From: Selaginella moellendorffii
Lineage: Eukaryota; Streptophyta; Lycopodiopsida; Selaginellales; Selaginellaceae
Assembly: GCF_000143415.4 (NCBI RefSeq)
Contig: NW_003314311.1
Coordinates: 62,001-126,000, forward strand
Direction of reading: 5' to 3'
DNA length: 64,000 nt
Positions within the stretch are counted from its first letter, which is position 1. Each line of letters opens with the position of its first letter. Under the pieces are notes generated by a model. That model was not told where the DNA came from. It did not search any database and saw only the letters and a list, made by a program, of their open reading frames with translations. The translations under genes were made by a program, and so were the position numbers. Positions 12,336 through 23,419 of the stretch are shown piece by piece.

Positions 12336-13898
12336 ATGCTTCGCCTTGAGCGAGGCGGTCCATTGACGATCACAAAGAGCGGTCACGATTCCAGAGAGCA
12401 AGCCATTGCTGCAGCACTACGGTGTTGCGACGATCTGGAAGAGGGGAAGGATCTACACGCTTACATTCTCTCGATATCCGATCACACGCCTAATCGCTAC
12501 CTCCAGAATCACTTGATCGAGATGTATGGGCGAGTGGATTGCTTGGAGCTTGCGCGGGAGGTCTTCGATGGGCTTCGCAATCCAAATCTCTTCTCGTGGA
12601 GCCTCATCGTGTCAGCATATGCCACGAATGGGCATCTGGACGAGGCGAGGTACCTCTTTGATCGGACGCCCGAGCACAACGTGGTGATTTGGACGGCCAT
12701 GATCACGGCATATTCCAAGCAAGGCAAGATTCACGAGGCAAAGAATCTCTTCGACGCTATGCCCGAGAGGAATCTAGAGTCCTGGAGCGCTCTGCTAACG
12801 GCATATACCCAAAACGGGCATCTTAGCTCCGCGCGTTCTTTATTTGCTATAATGCCAGAGTGGAATGTAGTCTCGTGCACGGCAATGATAGGGGTCTTTA
12901 CCGGGCTTCTTTCCGTACAGAGCGCCAAGGACTTGTTTAACTCTATGATAGAGAAAAATATTGTGACGTGGACTGCCATGCTGTACGCATTTGCCCAGGT
13001 GAGGCATATTGACCAAGCGAAGAAACTCTTTGATGACATGCCCGAGAGGAATGACGTGGCATGGACTGCCATGCTGGCCGGATATGCCCAAGCCGGGCAA
13101 ATAGAAGAAGCCAGTGAGCTGTTTAAGCAACTCCCACGTGGCAACATCGTGGCATCAACGGTCATGATCTTGGCATTTGCCCAAGCCGGGCATATGTGCG
13201 AGGCGATTAGAGTCTTTAGCGGGCTTCCAGAGCTCAATGTGGTCTCTCTAAATGCTATGGTAACGGCATATTCAATTAACGGGTTTTTAAAGGAGGCGGT
13301 GTGTGTGTTCGATACCTTTCCCGATAGAGATTTTTTAAACTGGAACGCGCTACTTACAGCGTTTGCCGCGGCTGGGCATTTGCGCGAGGCTAGGGTTTTG
13401 TTCGAGAGAATGGCCAGGCCGGATGCCGTGGCGTGGAATGCGATGATCGCGGCCTACATCCACAACGGCGATGTCCGCCAGGCGTGGAAGGTCTTGGATC
13501 GAGCGCCGGCGCCAGGGATCCTGACGTGGAATTCGATGATCACAGGGTTTGCACATCGCGGCCATGGCACCGAGGCTGTGGCGCTCTTCCACGGCTTGTG
13601 CGCGCTAGGGTTCTTCCCCGACGAGGTCACATTCTTGGGGATTCTCAGCTCGTGCAGCCACACCGGATCCGTGAAGAAATGCCGGGAGATCTTCGCGTGC
13701 TTCGCCGGGGATTATGGATTGACGCCATCCGCGCAGCACTACTCGTGCATTCTCGATGTTCTTGCTCGATCGGGGCAGATTGGAGAAGCGTCGGAGCTCG
13801 CCGATAGCATGCCATTCCTTCCAGATAGCATCGCCTGGACGGCCGTGGTGACAAGATTCCATCGCTCGGGGCGGGAATATGCCGGCTTAGGGTTTTGA
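12336..13898 (+). CDS. Pentatricopeptide repeat (PPR) protein, no E/DYW tail
   Basis: A single uninterrupted frame encodes a chain of tandem PPR motifs of about 31 residues from about residue 60 onward. Each follows patterns such as NVVIWTAMITAYSKQGKIHE and is led by residues like 'PERN' or 'PDRD', typical of S-type repeats of the plant PLS class. PPR proteins bind organellar RNA one base per repeat and act in plastids or mitochondria in editing, splicing or stability. The frame opens further upstream to 12258, but an inverted telo-box lies in that part, so I prefer the Met at 12336. The protein ends right after the last PPR motif (IAWTAVVTRFHRSGREYAGLGF region) where E, E+ or DYW domains would normally follow. 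The stop is only 4 bp before the next gene's ATG. It may be a naturally short or a truncated member. Confidence 0.9.
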   Translation: MLRLERGGPLTITKSGHDSREQAIAAALRCCDDLEEGKDLHAYILSISDHTPNRYLQNHLIEMYGRVDCLELAREVFDGLRNPNLFSWSLIVSAYATNGHLDEARYLFDRTPEHNVVIWTAMITAYSKQGKIHEAKNLFDAMPERNLESWSALLTAYTQNGHLSSARSLFAIMPEWNVVSCTAMIGVFTGLLSVQSAKDLFNSMIEKNIVTWTAMLYAFAQVRHIDQAKKLFDDMPERNDVAWTAMLAGYAQAGQIEEASELFKQLPRGNIVASTVMILAFAQAGHMCEAIRVFSGLPELNVVSLNAMVTAYSINGFLKEAVCVFDTFPDRDFLNWNALLTAFAAAGHLREARVLFERMARPDAVAWNAMIAAYIHNGDVRQAWKVLDRAPAPGILTWNSMITGFAHRGHGTEAVALFHGLCALGFFPDEVTFLGILSSCSHTGSVKKCREIFACFAGDYGLTPSAQHYSCILDVLARSGQIGEASELADSMPFLPDSIAWTAVVTRFHRSGREYAGLGF

Positions 13899-13902
13899 GG
13901 CT

Positions 13903-16900
13903 ATGGCGGAAGAAGAAGCTCCAGCGATGGCGGAGGAAGAAGCTCCTGTGATGGGGGAGGAAGAAGAAGCTCCGGCTGCCGCGGTGGAGCCAGCGACAGT
14001 GCCAGCCGACGGCGACGAAGCGCCAATGGAGGTAGATTGGAGCGACGCTCACGAATGGCTCGCGAGCCTGCCGAAGGGGCGGAATGTGAGCGAGGAGGAG
14101 ATCGACGACTGGCTTTTGAGCAATGGCGAGATCCTAGGCGCGGATATCTTGAGCGTTCCTCGCGAGGTCGTGTATGAGAATCTCAAGAACCAGCACAAGA
14201 TTATCCGGGGCGATGAGGTGAGTTTGTTTTTCCAAGATAGGCTTTGACTCACTCCATTGCTTGCAGTCACAGGGCGATAATCCAGTGCCTCGTTTCAAGC
14301 AGAGTGATAAGTGGAAGCCTGTGTGGGGTTGGCTGGAATCGCTCGACGAGGACACTCCCGTGGGACAAAAAGAGATTGCCGAGTGGTTAAACCAGAATCC
14401 TCGCGTGGAGTTTGAGCTCGAGTCTTGCCAGTCGCGACGCAACCTCGTCAAGTACATCCAGAAGTGCTACTATATTGTGATGAAGAAGAAGAAGAAGCAA
14501 CGCCAAGAGCTAGCTGTGAGTGGTTTTTGTTTCCCTTTTTCTTCTTTTGCTTCACAAGGCTTTGGTTTGCATCACAGCGAGAAGAGAGAAGGGAAAACTC
14601 TGGAAAACGTGGAAGAACAGATCCCGATCTTTCTTACACAGAAGAAACACCAAAGGTGCTTTCGTTTTTTTTTTTCCTTGCGTGTTCCTGACTTGGGTGC
14701 TTGTAGAAACCGACGAAGCATGCCAGGACTAGCCGCATGGAGTGGTCCAAACCCGTATCGGACACTACTGGTGGGGAGCTCATCTTTTCTATGTTGAATG
14801 GTTGACAACCTTGTGCTTTCAGGAATCCTGGCGTTCCCGGCTGATGACGACGAAGACAACCATCTGTGGACAATGGATAAAGAAGTCGTGAAACGGAGAT
14901 ACGAGCTGTATGTGGCAGTGTTTATATGGGCTTGGTACTGACAACTTTGCGAAAACTTGCAGGCTTTGTCAGCTACAAGTGAAGCTGCGGGATCTCATTC
15001 TGAAAGCTAGGGAGCAGCGGCGAGCAGGGAACGGATCCTTGGACGGGCGTCGAACGTCAAGTCTCAAGCTTGCGAAGAGGCGAAAGAGCAGGACTTCGTG
15101 GTCCCGGAGAGCAAGTGCTTCCTCAGACTCGGAGCAATCGAATGGCCCGCCCCTGACGAACGAGACCACAGTGGAACCATCTGTTAATGCATGGGCTTGT
15201 AGCCATGCCTCGACAGGTACTTAGGATGACCAATGCCCGAATTTTTTTTTCTCCTTTTTGAATAAATGGTCCTGTTTAGTGTAACAGATGAGTATGACAT
15301 GCAAAGTTGCAAAGGATCCAGCACGCTCAAGCTCGTTTGGGATCGCGAGGCAGGCTTGAATTCTGGGTGTGGATCTAAGGACATCGGTCCCCGCCGCCGG
15401 AAGTGGACCGCTGCTTTCCAAGGTAGCGAAAGTTGGAACTGTAAAAGCTTCATAGATTGATCAACAGGCCCGTGATCTTTCGGCAGGCTGGTGGTCTCTC
15501 GAGAGGCGATTCAAGGCGCCTGGCGTGAAGCTTGGACAGCGTTACTTTTCTTCGTGGATGCCAACTTGGTCGGCCTACTCTTCGAGCGTGGCTCTTGCGC
15601 AACCTGCTGTAAGCCCGTGATCATAGTTTTTTTTTAAGATGCATTTTCTCTTAACTCGGTTTGCTTGCAGCAGGAGGGACTTCAAAAGGTTTTGGATGTT
15701 AGGTTCCATCCTTGTGGAGGTCCACAGATTGTTTGCGGTTGCAACGCTGTAAGCTGTTTTCTACCAAGGTTGTGGTCCTCGCTAATGTGCAATGCAGGCA
15801 CCTAACGAGCTGCTTATTTATGACTTGATCACTGGAAAGTCTAAAGCATTGAGTGGACACAATTGCCAGGTTTTCTTTTCCATTCTTAGGGCTCTTTTCG
15901 GTCTTCTTCTTTTGCGATGGATGTGATATTTTCTTGTCTTTATTTGTTTATTTATTTATAATTGTTGTTTTGGTGCATCAATTTCAGGTCCAAGCCGTGG
16001 AGTATGCCTCACAGGGGTCTCTAGTTGTTTCATGTGCTGAAAGCACTGTGAAGGTCGTATCTTGCTACGTTTTGTCTTGTATATATTGACATTGTTTTTC
16101 AAATTCAGGTATGGGATTCATCAACTGCTGAGTGTCTTTACACTCTGGGGCCTGGTTCTGACGAAAACAACGTGGCTGGTCATAAGAAAAAAATATCTGC
16201 AATGGCTGTTAATCCGTCGCAATCCTGTAGCGTTTTGCTGTTCGTGACGTTCTTGGATCTCGCTTTACTGATCTTGTTTTGGTTGTTTGCAGGCCTTGTG
16301 GCAACAAGTGGTGGTCAAGGCGATCGGCAACTGCTTTTGTGGAACGTGGTAAGAGGAACGCTTGTATCAGAGTTAATCTCACAGGACAGGTACGTGAGCT
16401 AACTATACTTTTATTCGAGTAGAAATGCTGAAAGTGTAATGGTTCTTTTTTTTGTCTCCAGGGAAGATTTGCCTCCCATGGATGCTCTGGAGTTTTGTAA
16501 TAACAACCTACTAATATGCGGAAGTGACTCGTCGCAAAATGGCTCGGGTCTTGTTCAGATCTGGGACGTGGATGCGCTCCTTGAGTGCTGTAGATTTCCA
16601 GCAAATGACATGGTAATCAATATTGCTTTCCAATCTTGAGAGTTTCTGATTCGTGTTTTTTTGGGGCAGTATATAACTTGCCTAAAGACTAATCCAGCAG
16701 GAACAGTTATGGTGACAGGTAATTAACTCAGAGATATATGTCTAGCCTTTGCTGATGCATTCCTTTCAACAGGCTCAGGCGATGGAACAATCGGCTTATT
16801 TGATATTCGGAGCTGTGGTGCCATCTCCAGACTACCTCTTGGCCCCCGTTGTGAGGTATTTCTCCGTCCATTGCAGCCAAAGCCAAGGTCATCTAACTTT

Positions 16901-17591
16901 TTTTCCAGGTTACTTCCGTTTCTTACAGTTCCTGTGGAAGATATATCCAGGCATCTTGCACAGCAAACAGCGCAATCGTTTGGGACACACGGTTAATGCC
17001 AATGGAGCCCCGTGAGCGCGTTAGCTCTCCACTGGCGGTAGCCACCTCAGGCTCCCGGGTTACAAAGGCGTTACACTGTTTGAGCCATGGAAAACCAATG
17101 CCTACGGCAGAAAACACATGCCAGCGTGCCGGGTAAGAGGTTTTTTCTTACTTGTTGGTAGTGAGCGACCTCTCAACTCTTCTCGTGTGTGTAGCTTTGT
17201 GGATGCTGGGGACCAAGGAGTAAATGACGCTCGCTGGTTTAACAGCTCCCCTGTCCTGGTAACTGCAAGTGGAGATGGTAGCGTCGCTCTTTGGGATGTT
17301 ACACTGGGAGAACCATGCCTCCGTCATTTGCAAAGTCATTCCAGATGTGTCAATACGGTGAGTCTTTACAAAACCGTTCGTCCTCTTTTTGCTTACATAT
17401 TATCTTCCACTTCACAGGTTTCTATATCTTCTGACGATGATTTCTTTTGCACTGGAGGGGATGATCAAAAACTGGTACTTATATCTGTTCATTTTTTGTT
17501 TCTCTGCTTGAATTCTTGCTTTTAGGTACTGTATGAGAATGTATCGTTTTCATCCCATCGAAACTGGCGCTTAACGCACCCCTTGTTGTAA
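13903..17591 (+). CDS. WD40-repeat protein with acidic N-terminus, 841 aa, 20 exons
   Basis: The model has exons 13903-14217, 14267-14515, 14578-14655, 14707-14770, 14823-14907, 14963-15216, 15288-15422, 15487-15608, 15671-15748, 15798-15869, 15988-16053, 16109-16226, 16293-16389, 16462-16612, 16670-16718, 16773-16855, 16909-17132, 17195-17357, 17418-17474 and 17526-17591, all in phase. The N-terminus is an Ala/Glu repeat (MAEEEAPAMAEEEAPVMGEE). Two related units follow, each with a tryptophan-led helix (WLASLPKGR..., WLESLDEDT...), then a basic Ser-rich region. The C-terminal half holds WD repeats ending in VWDSS, LLWNV, IWDVD, LFDIR, VWDTR and LWDVT. Such propellers are scaffolds; partners and process are unknown. 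The last exons are duplicated as a pseudogene at 9.5 kb. Its 5' flank lies inside the PPR reading frame. Confidence 0.88.
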
Positions 17592-17802
17592 TCTCTTACA
17601 ATTATCAATGTAATATGGGCTTTACATCACAAGTTTGATACCAGGAGAACCAGCAACTCTGGCAACAAGTAAGCTCGATTTTGTAGCCTTGGTGTGTTCA
17701 CTAACTGTGCTTCGTGTAGCTTCTTGTTGAAAAGCGGAGGCCATCGCGAATCAGGTACTGAATGGATCAATTTTTCTGTTCTTGTTACGAGTTTATTGTA
17801 GA

Positions 17803-18295
17803 ATGCTTGGAACTCAAGGATCCAAGCGCGGCTGGATATGGGCGATGGTGGCTGGGAGCTGCGCCGCCGGGGCTGCTATTGCGGCCAAGCTCGCTTCACC
17901 ATCAGTAAGAGAAATCGCGAGGGAGGGTTTTAGAGATCGTGACAAGCTCTTGTTTTTTATCCTGTGTAGATCTCGTTCGAAGTGAAGCTCTTGTGCTATG
18001 CTGCAGCGGTTGGAAGTAATGTTCTCATGTGGAGCTGCTACACCAAGAGTCTAGTGATGCTCTCCTCGTTGCAAGCCACCGTGGTGAACTTCGCGGCGAA
18101 CTTTCTCCTGTCGGGAGTGGCTGGCTGGTTTTTGTTTGGGGAAAAGCTCACGGCTCAGGTGGGTGCTGAAAAAATTGGTTAAAGCACGCAACACTTTTCT
18201 CTTTGGGACAGTGGTTTCTTGGTGCGTGCTTTATCATTCTGGGAATCTTGGTTCTCACCAGAGCTGGAGAGGAAGAACAACGCAAAGTCGAATAA
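17803..18295 (+). CDS. TMEM42: TMEM42-like small membrane protein, 124 aa
   Basis: The exons are 17803-17904, 17970-18158 and 18212-18295, and they close in frame. The protein is nearly all hydrophobic: four predicted membrane segments, with motifs NVLMWSCYTKSL, QATVVNFAANFLLSG, FLFGEKLTAQWFLG and ILVLTRAGEE. These match the TMEM42 family of EamA/DMT-fold proteins. Function in plants is not established. Upstream there appear to be spliced 5'-UTR exons (about 17650-17760), so the gene starts just after the WD40 stop at 17591. A broken copy of its first two exons lies at 10020-10285. Confidence 0.85.
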
Positions 18296-18434
18296 TAACA
18301 AGGTATGAAGCGATATAATTTCCAGAGACACCAATCGCGAAAAATATATCCTTGTTTAAAGATGATCCGTTCAGAGCAGTATCAAATTCAACTCGCTATA
18401 CATATATCTCTGTACAAAAGGCGGTAATTCTTTT

Positions 18435-19903
18435 TCACTCGAGAGCCCGGTACTCCTCTTCCGCTGAAACCGTGGGAATGACAGCCCCCAAGACGGTGAA
18501 AACGCCCAGCAAGAGCACCACGAGGGCAGTGAAGTTTGCGATGTAAGCTTCGTTGTCGTAGTGGCCAAAGACCTTGGAGGTTTGCAGGAAAGTCACCTTC
18601 TCAAGCACACCAGTCTGCGCACTGGCGATGGCTAAAACGTAGATGAAAATGCCGAGAAAAACGTGCCACGGGAGGACGGATCGTCGCGTGTTGGCGGCTG
18701 CTCCAGGATACCAGAATGTTACAAATCCTGCTATCCACTGCCAAGAATTTCAAGCAATGATCCAAATGAGAAGCTAGAAAACGAAGGAGAACGAAAGATA
18801 TATATACCTGAATGGCGAAGAGGATGATTGTTCCGAGGCCCAGCCACGAGTGTAAGCTGTAGAGGTTGTCGATTTTGGACTCGTTGTGGTACTTGAAAGC
18901 CGCGCAAATTCCAAAGATCCCCAGGCCCAAAGCCACGGCTTGCAAGCTCAGATGGACGCCTTTCCTGTAAACTTTGCTGCCGGGAACGCTCTTGTACACT
19001 AGAATAGCTGCGACAAAACAGGAAAAGTATTAAGCTTTTTGGCTTTGTCGGGAAAGAAAGAAGCGTACCCTCACTGGAGACGAAGATGAATCCAATGACC
19101 ATAAGTACCGGATGTATCTGCAGGTGGAGAGTGAGTTCCAAATCCAAAACTGTTCATCAATCGAAAGAAGCAAAACCTCTTACCAAAAGAGGATTTTTAC
19201 GACACTCAATCTATCCAAACCAGTCACTGGATCATTCCTCATCAATGCCAAGAAGACAGGAAGCTCAAAAAACGAAAAAACTCAATGCTTTCTCACTCAC
19301 CTCTAACTCAATTCCAAAAGAAACAAAGAGAAACGAGGACGACTTATCGGAGATGAGATGCTTACATTGAAGACGAGGTTCTTATTGACCGCATTCCAAT
19401 TGAGACCTCCCCTGTAGCTGATGCTCCAGATCAAAACCAGAATCGCCGCAGCGACGCCGAGGATGTGAACAGTGAGAATGAATGGCGTTGGGCCAATCCC
19501 CCACGACACCGCCATAGCCGCCTCCTTCCTCTTCAAACCCTTCGCCCTGGAACAACAAAGCGCCACGAATCCACCAAACTTGTCACTCGCAAAATGGATG
19601 CTCCAATTAGGGCTCTAGCAAAGTGGCTTAGGAGATCTAAGACAGCCAATCAGGACACGCCACGGAAGCAAGCAAGACACTCGTGGGATGTCCAGCGCGG
19701 GAGATTCGAGCACGAGACCGGCTTTCAGCCCGGGACGCGATCGACGGCGCGGAGCGATTGCAGCGATCCGACGGTGGAGAAGAGCTAAAGAGCAAGGAAG
19801 AAACTTACGAGTTCTCTGGAGCGCCGGGATTGGGAGCGCTGGCGACGCCGCTCATGTCCAAAGCTATGGCGTTTCCAGGGGCTTTAGACTCTGGAGGATT
19901 CAT
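18435..19903 (-). CDS. CYB561: Cytochrome b561 (ascorbate-dependent ferrireductase), 275 aa
   Basis: The exons, in transcript order, are 19903-19809, 19546-19366, 19117-19069, 19007-18808 and 18737-18435, all in phase. CYB561 proteins pass electrons from cytosolic ascorbate across the tonoplast or endomembrane through two b-haems to ferric chelates or monodehydroascorbate. Six membrane segments are visible. The four haem-ligand histidines sit in IHPVLMVIG, KGVHLSLQ, YSLHSWLG and PWHVFLG. The first exon supplies a 32-residue Pro/Ala-rich soluble extension (MNPPESKAPG...), and exon 2 adds about 10 basic residues before the family's usual start (MAVSWGIGPTPF at 19515). If translation begins at 19515, the protein has 233 residues, the usual family length. 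The acceptor at 19549 fits the longer form. Confidence 0.92.
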
Positions 19904-20074
19904 CGCTTCCACCTACAAGGGAAAAAAGGACAAACTAGTCCCAGTAAAATTAGCTCTCGGCAGCGATACACTTATATACAACAAAAAAGGGAGTGCCAAA
20001 AGGAAACTAACCAGAGCTACGGTCGATCTTCTCGCCTGGAAAAACCACACGCACAAACGATCGATGAGAGACAA

Positions 20075-20077
<3 letters not shown>

Positions 20078-20117
<40 letters not shown>
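20078..20117. repeat. (GA)n microsatellite in the CYB561 5' region
   Basis: About 20 GA units lie about 180 bp upstream of the CYB561 start codon (minus strand, read as CT). Such tracts bind BBR/BPC GAGA factors in plants; function here is inferred. Confidence 0.9.
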
Positions 20118-20119
<2 letters not shown>

Positions 20120-20378
20120 ACCTTCGTGAACAAATGTGAAGTAGAGTTAAGTCACAGTTATCTCCGTCCGCGACTAGTGGCTGGAAACTATTGATGAAGA
20201 CAACAAACGCCACAAGAGCAGTTGTACAAGGCGGGACAATGGAAATAAACCAGGGCCGCATGTCTAAGTGTGAGCTCAGGTGATATCACCAGAGAGAGAA
20301 TAAAGTGGAGATAAAAAGGAGAAGATCGATATCCGGTGGACAGCTGCTCGAGGGAAACTTGTGATGGAGACGAGATTG
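20118..20378. other. Short spacer between GT77 and CYB561
   Basis: No gene is seen. It holds the 3' flank of the GT77 gene and the distal upstream region of CYB561. Confidence 0.5.
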
Positions 20379-21997
20379 CTATAGTTGTGGCTGCGTGTCG
20401 AGATAGTGTTTTACGAGATTAAAGTCGGGCAAGGTGTTGACATGAGCGTCGTCGATGAGCCAGAGGCCGGTGTCGTGAAATCGCTTGATCTTTTTGTCAA
20501 AGCCAGTGATGTAATTGTTGTGAATAATCGTGAGCTTGTTCTGGTTCTGAGGTAATCTTCGCCAGGTTTCGTTCTTGAAGTATAGTCCGCCGGAAGGGAA
20601 GGATGCCTGAGGTAGGAGATACATGTCAACCTACACACAAAGAAAAAGAGCAAGAAAATTTGATAAGTGAGAACACACACACGAAAAGAAAGCTACCTTG
20701 TTGGAAGTTTTGTTCAAAGCCCAGTTGAAGGCAGGCTGATCGTTTGCCTTTGCCTTGGGAGACCAGGGCTGCTGTTGAAGCTCTTCAATCCATTTTTGTA
20801 GAACAAGCTTTGCTCCAGGTGTGGGCCGCAGGAAGATCATACAGCTACAGATGTAGGTTCTGCCTTTCTTTCCTGGAGGCGGAAGGCTGTGAGAATGGTC
20901 AAGAGGCTTGATCTGGCAGAGTATAAAAAGCCATGCAAAAAAAACTCTTAGCTTGAGAATGACAAAAGAGAATTAAGGAAGAAGAGGAGATTGATACCGC
21001 AGTCATGTCGTCTGTGAAATATATGTCATGGTCACCAGTAAACAACGGGAATGGATCGCTCATCCAGACCATATCCACGTCGTTGTAAAGAACAGAGTAG
21101 CCAAGTTCCAAAAGTTTGAGCAGATGTTGTGGCCTGCGGGAAGTGAAATTAAAGAAACCCTGTGATTAGAACGCGTTAGCTCAAACGAAGATAACGAAAG
21201 ACCAAAAAAATAAAAAATAAAAAATCGACGGATCTAGCAACATGAAGAAGACACAAAAATGTACCTAGCCAAACACGAGACCAGAACAAAAGAGCAAGCA
21301 AACGAATAACTTTTTCACCTGTGATCCAAATCTCTGAAACAAAAAAAAACTGGAAAGAAAAAACTCGAATCTAGCAAGAAAAAGAAGACGCAAAAAAGCT
21401 GAGACCAAAGCACCAAAAACTCAAGCCAGAGCAATCAAAACAACTCTTTTACCTGTGATCCAAATCTCTGGAAAAAAAAAAAAAAAACACTCGACGAATC
21501 TAGCAAGTAAACCAAAAGAGCCACAAAAAATGCAAGCCAGAACAAAAGAGCAATCAAAAGAAGAATTTTGTCACCTGTGATCCAAACCTCTGAGCAGTCG
21601 CAAGTGGCAATGCCGGTGGCACAAGGACCGCATGGCCAGGCCAGAACTCGTTCACGTAGTTGAGCATCTCATAGTCTTCGGCAATCACCAACACCTTGTC
21701 GTGGTGCCCGTGGCTCGCGATGCTAATCAGCCAATTCACGAGGAATGCAAGGTAGGGGAAGCTCACCGCGCACACGACGATCCTGCCGTCCCGCGCCACT
21801 GCAGCAGCGGCGGCCTCAAGCGTGTAATCCGCCCACCGCGACGAAGACGACGTAGATCCGGCCCGATATCCTCGATCTTGAAGCGAAACAAGAATGTAGG
21901 CGAGCAGCACAGCTCCAAGAACCAGAGTAACGAGGCGGCGGCGAGAGATCCAGGAGAGCGCGCCTTGCTTGAGCGCACGGCGCCCGGGTATCACCAT
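20379..21997 (-). CDS. GT77 glycosyltransferase, RGXT-like xylosyltransferase, 350 aa
   Basis: Core exons in transcript order are 21997-21575, 21159-20998, 20912-20697 and 20630-20379 (phase 0 throughout). It is a type II Golgi protein: a short cytosolic head, a membrane anchor at about residues 22-38 (VTLVLGAVLLAYILVSL), then a luminal catalytic domain. Family hallmarks are GSQGFFNFTSRRPQHLL, the metal-binding DVD in YNDVDMVW (168-170) and PAFNWALN near the C-terminus. Plant GT77 members of this clade (RGXT/MGP4) add alpha-1,3-xylose to fucose of rhamnogalacturonan II using UDP-xylose. That substrate is an inference from clade similarity. Intron 1 contains two extra 15-nt exon-like units (21453-21467 and 21319-21333) that could lengthen the protein by RFGSQ each. 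Telo-box-like CCCTAA words lie just upstream (22006-22023). Confidence 0.9.
21200..21596 (-). repeat. Tandem repeat of an exon end plus splice sites in GT77 intron 1
   Basis: Three units of about 120-134 bp are visible. Each contains the same 15 nt (AGRTTTGGATCACAG on the minus strand) followed by a GT donor and preceded by CAG. The genuine exon 1 end is 21575-21589. The extra copies are at 21453-21467 and 21319-21333. Both extra copies have a T-rich tract before the acceptor and good donors (gtaaaag, gtgaaaa). Between them recur words such as CTAGATTCG and TTTTGATTGCTC. Confidence 0.9.
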
Positions 21998-23307
21998 AGC
22001 TGAGGAACCCTAAAGAAGCCCTAAAATGGTTTAAATATTAGGGCTTTTAGAATTCAAACTTTCGCGCGCTATTTTGACAAAGAAACTCTCAAAAATGTTG
22101 GAAATAGATGAGCTACGATTGCTTAATTCCAAAGAATAGAAATCGATAGAAAATTCTGGAGAACAAAGACCTCCAAATGTAAATGAAATCTAGAGAACTT
22201 ACTAAGTGCAAGAACAATGATTGCGTAAAGGATCCCAGAGAACTCGATAGCCTCGACATCAAATCTGGAATATGGTGCCAAATGTAAAACCATTGGAGAA
22301 ATCGCATAATAGAAGTCAACTTTGACGATTGACGAAGAGCTTGTGTAGAAATTGATTGCAAACCGGGAAGGCGCCTCTTGGAAATTCCAAGGAGAAACGA
22401 GACACTGCTCGTGGATGCTTTGTTGGTCATCATCAGCGCCACCACCAGCAGCACCACCAACAAAGCGAAGAATCGAAGCCCATCAATCTGGCCTCCAGTG
22501 GAGTGATTTTTATAAAACCTGGTACCAAGTGGAAAAAGTTCCCATCACAGGCCTGTGCCAAAAGAAAAGAACAGCGTTCGTGTGAGTTTCTAACAGTAAA
22601 GAGACATGTAGCACCTGTTTTACTTGCGGTGATTTCTTCGAGTTTGCACGGGCAGACGCACAGGATCGGTCTTTCGCTGTAAAAGAAGAACAAAATGAGA
22701 CATAATGGAAAGCGTGAAAATGGAGAGAATCGTGTGAGTCATGAGTCCTTTTGATGCGGCTGCTTGCATAAAGCAATGCACTATATGCTTGCTATCTGGA
22801 AAAGAGGATGACGATGGAAGAGCGGGGAATTTTTGACTGTCATGACGTGATCTAGTCTCTTATTTTCTTGTTCTCTTTACCTCGAAACCGCTCACGTAGA
22901 AACTGTTGCTTGATTCCACGCACATCGTTCAAACGTTGCGATGGAGACACCAAAGTCCTACAAGCACTGCGCAGCCAAGAAACTAGAAAACTCGAGTGTA
23001 GAACTTCTGTTTTCTTCGCTCACCTCGAAGCCTTTGAGAAGAAGAAGAAAGCTCGCTGTGAGTGGGATGCATTTTCCCAGAAGTTCGTCCTTTGAGAACA
23101 TCATAGATATTCGATTCACGGAAGCCTGCCAAGCAAAGGCACAATCAAATGCTTCAGACATAGCCGCCATGGAGTCACTGTTGTCTTACTTAATATATAA
23201 ACACCCTCTCAGAGAACTCCGTAGAGCGCGCTCTTTCCCTTTCTCCACTCTAATAGCATCAACCCCATCATCAGTTTCTTGCTTGACTCCCAAGAAGAAA
23301 AGAGCAA

Positions 23308-23383
<76 letters not shown>

Positions 23384-23419
23384 TTTCTTTTCACCTGAGT
23401 ACCTTGAGGGGACGATTTC
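21998..23419. other. Divergent intergenic region between GT77 and ABCB
   Basis: 1.4 kb separates two divergently transcribed genes. It holds telo-box-like words next to the GT77 start, some moderately open but unconvincing frames (22433-22693 minus, 22941-23300 plus) and a long GA tract directly before the ABCB start. No gene is supported. Confidence 0.5.
23311..23377. repeat. (GA)n microsatellite in the ABCB 5' leader
   Basis: More than 30 GA units end about 40 bp upstream of the ABCB ATG. Together with 20078-20117 this is the second long GA tract placed just 5' of a gene in the window. Confidence 0.95.

Noticed and set aside
19637-19903. Separate 80-residue gene upstream of CYB561
   Set aside because: It would need a 24-nt intron. 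The same first exon joins CYB561 exon 2 in phase with a normal-size intron, which explains it better.
20007-20261. Ser-Leu repeat protein on the minus strand
   Set aside because: Translation of the GA/CT microsatellite.
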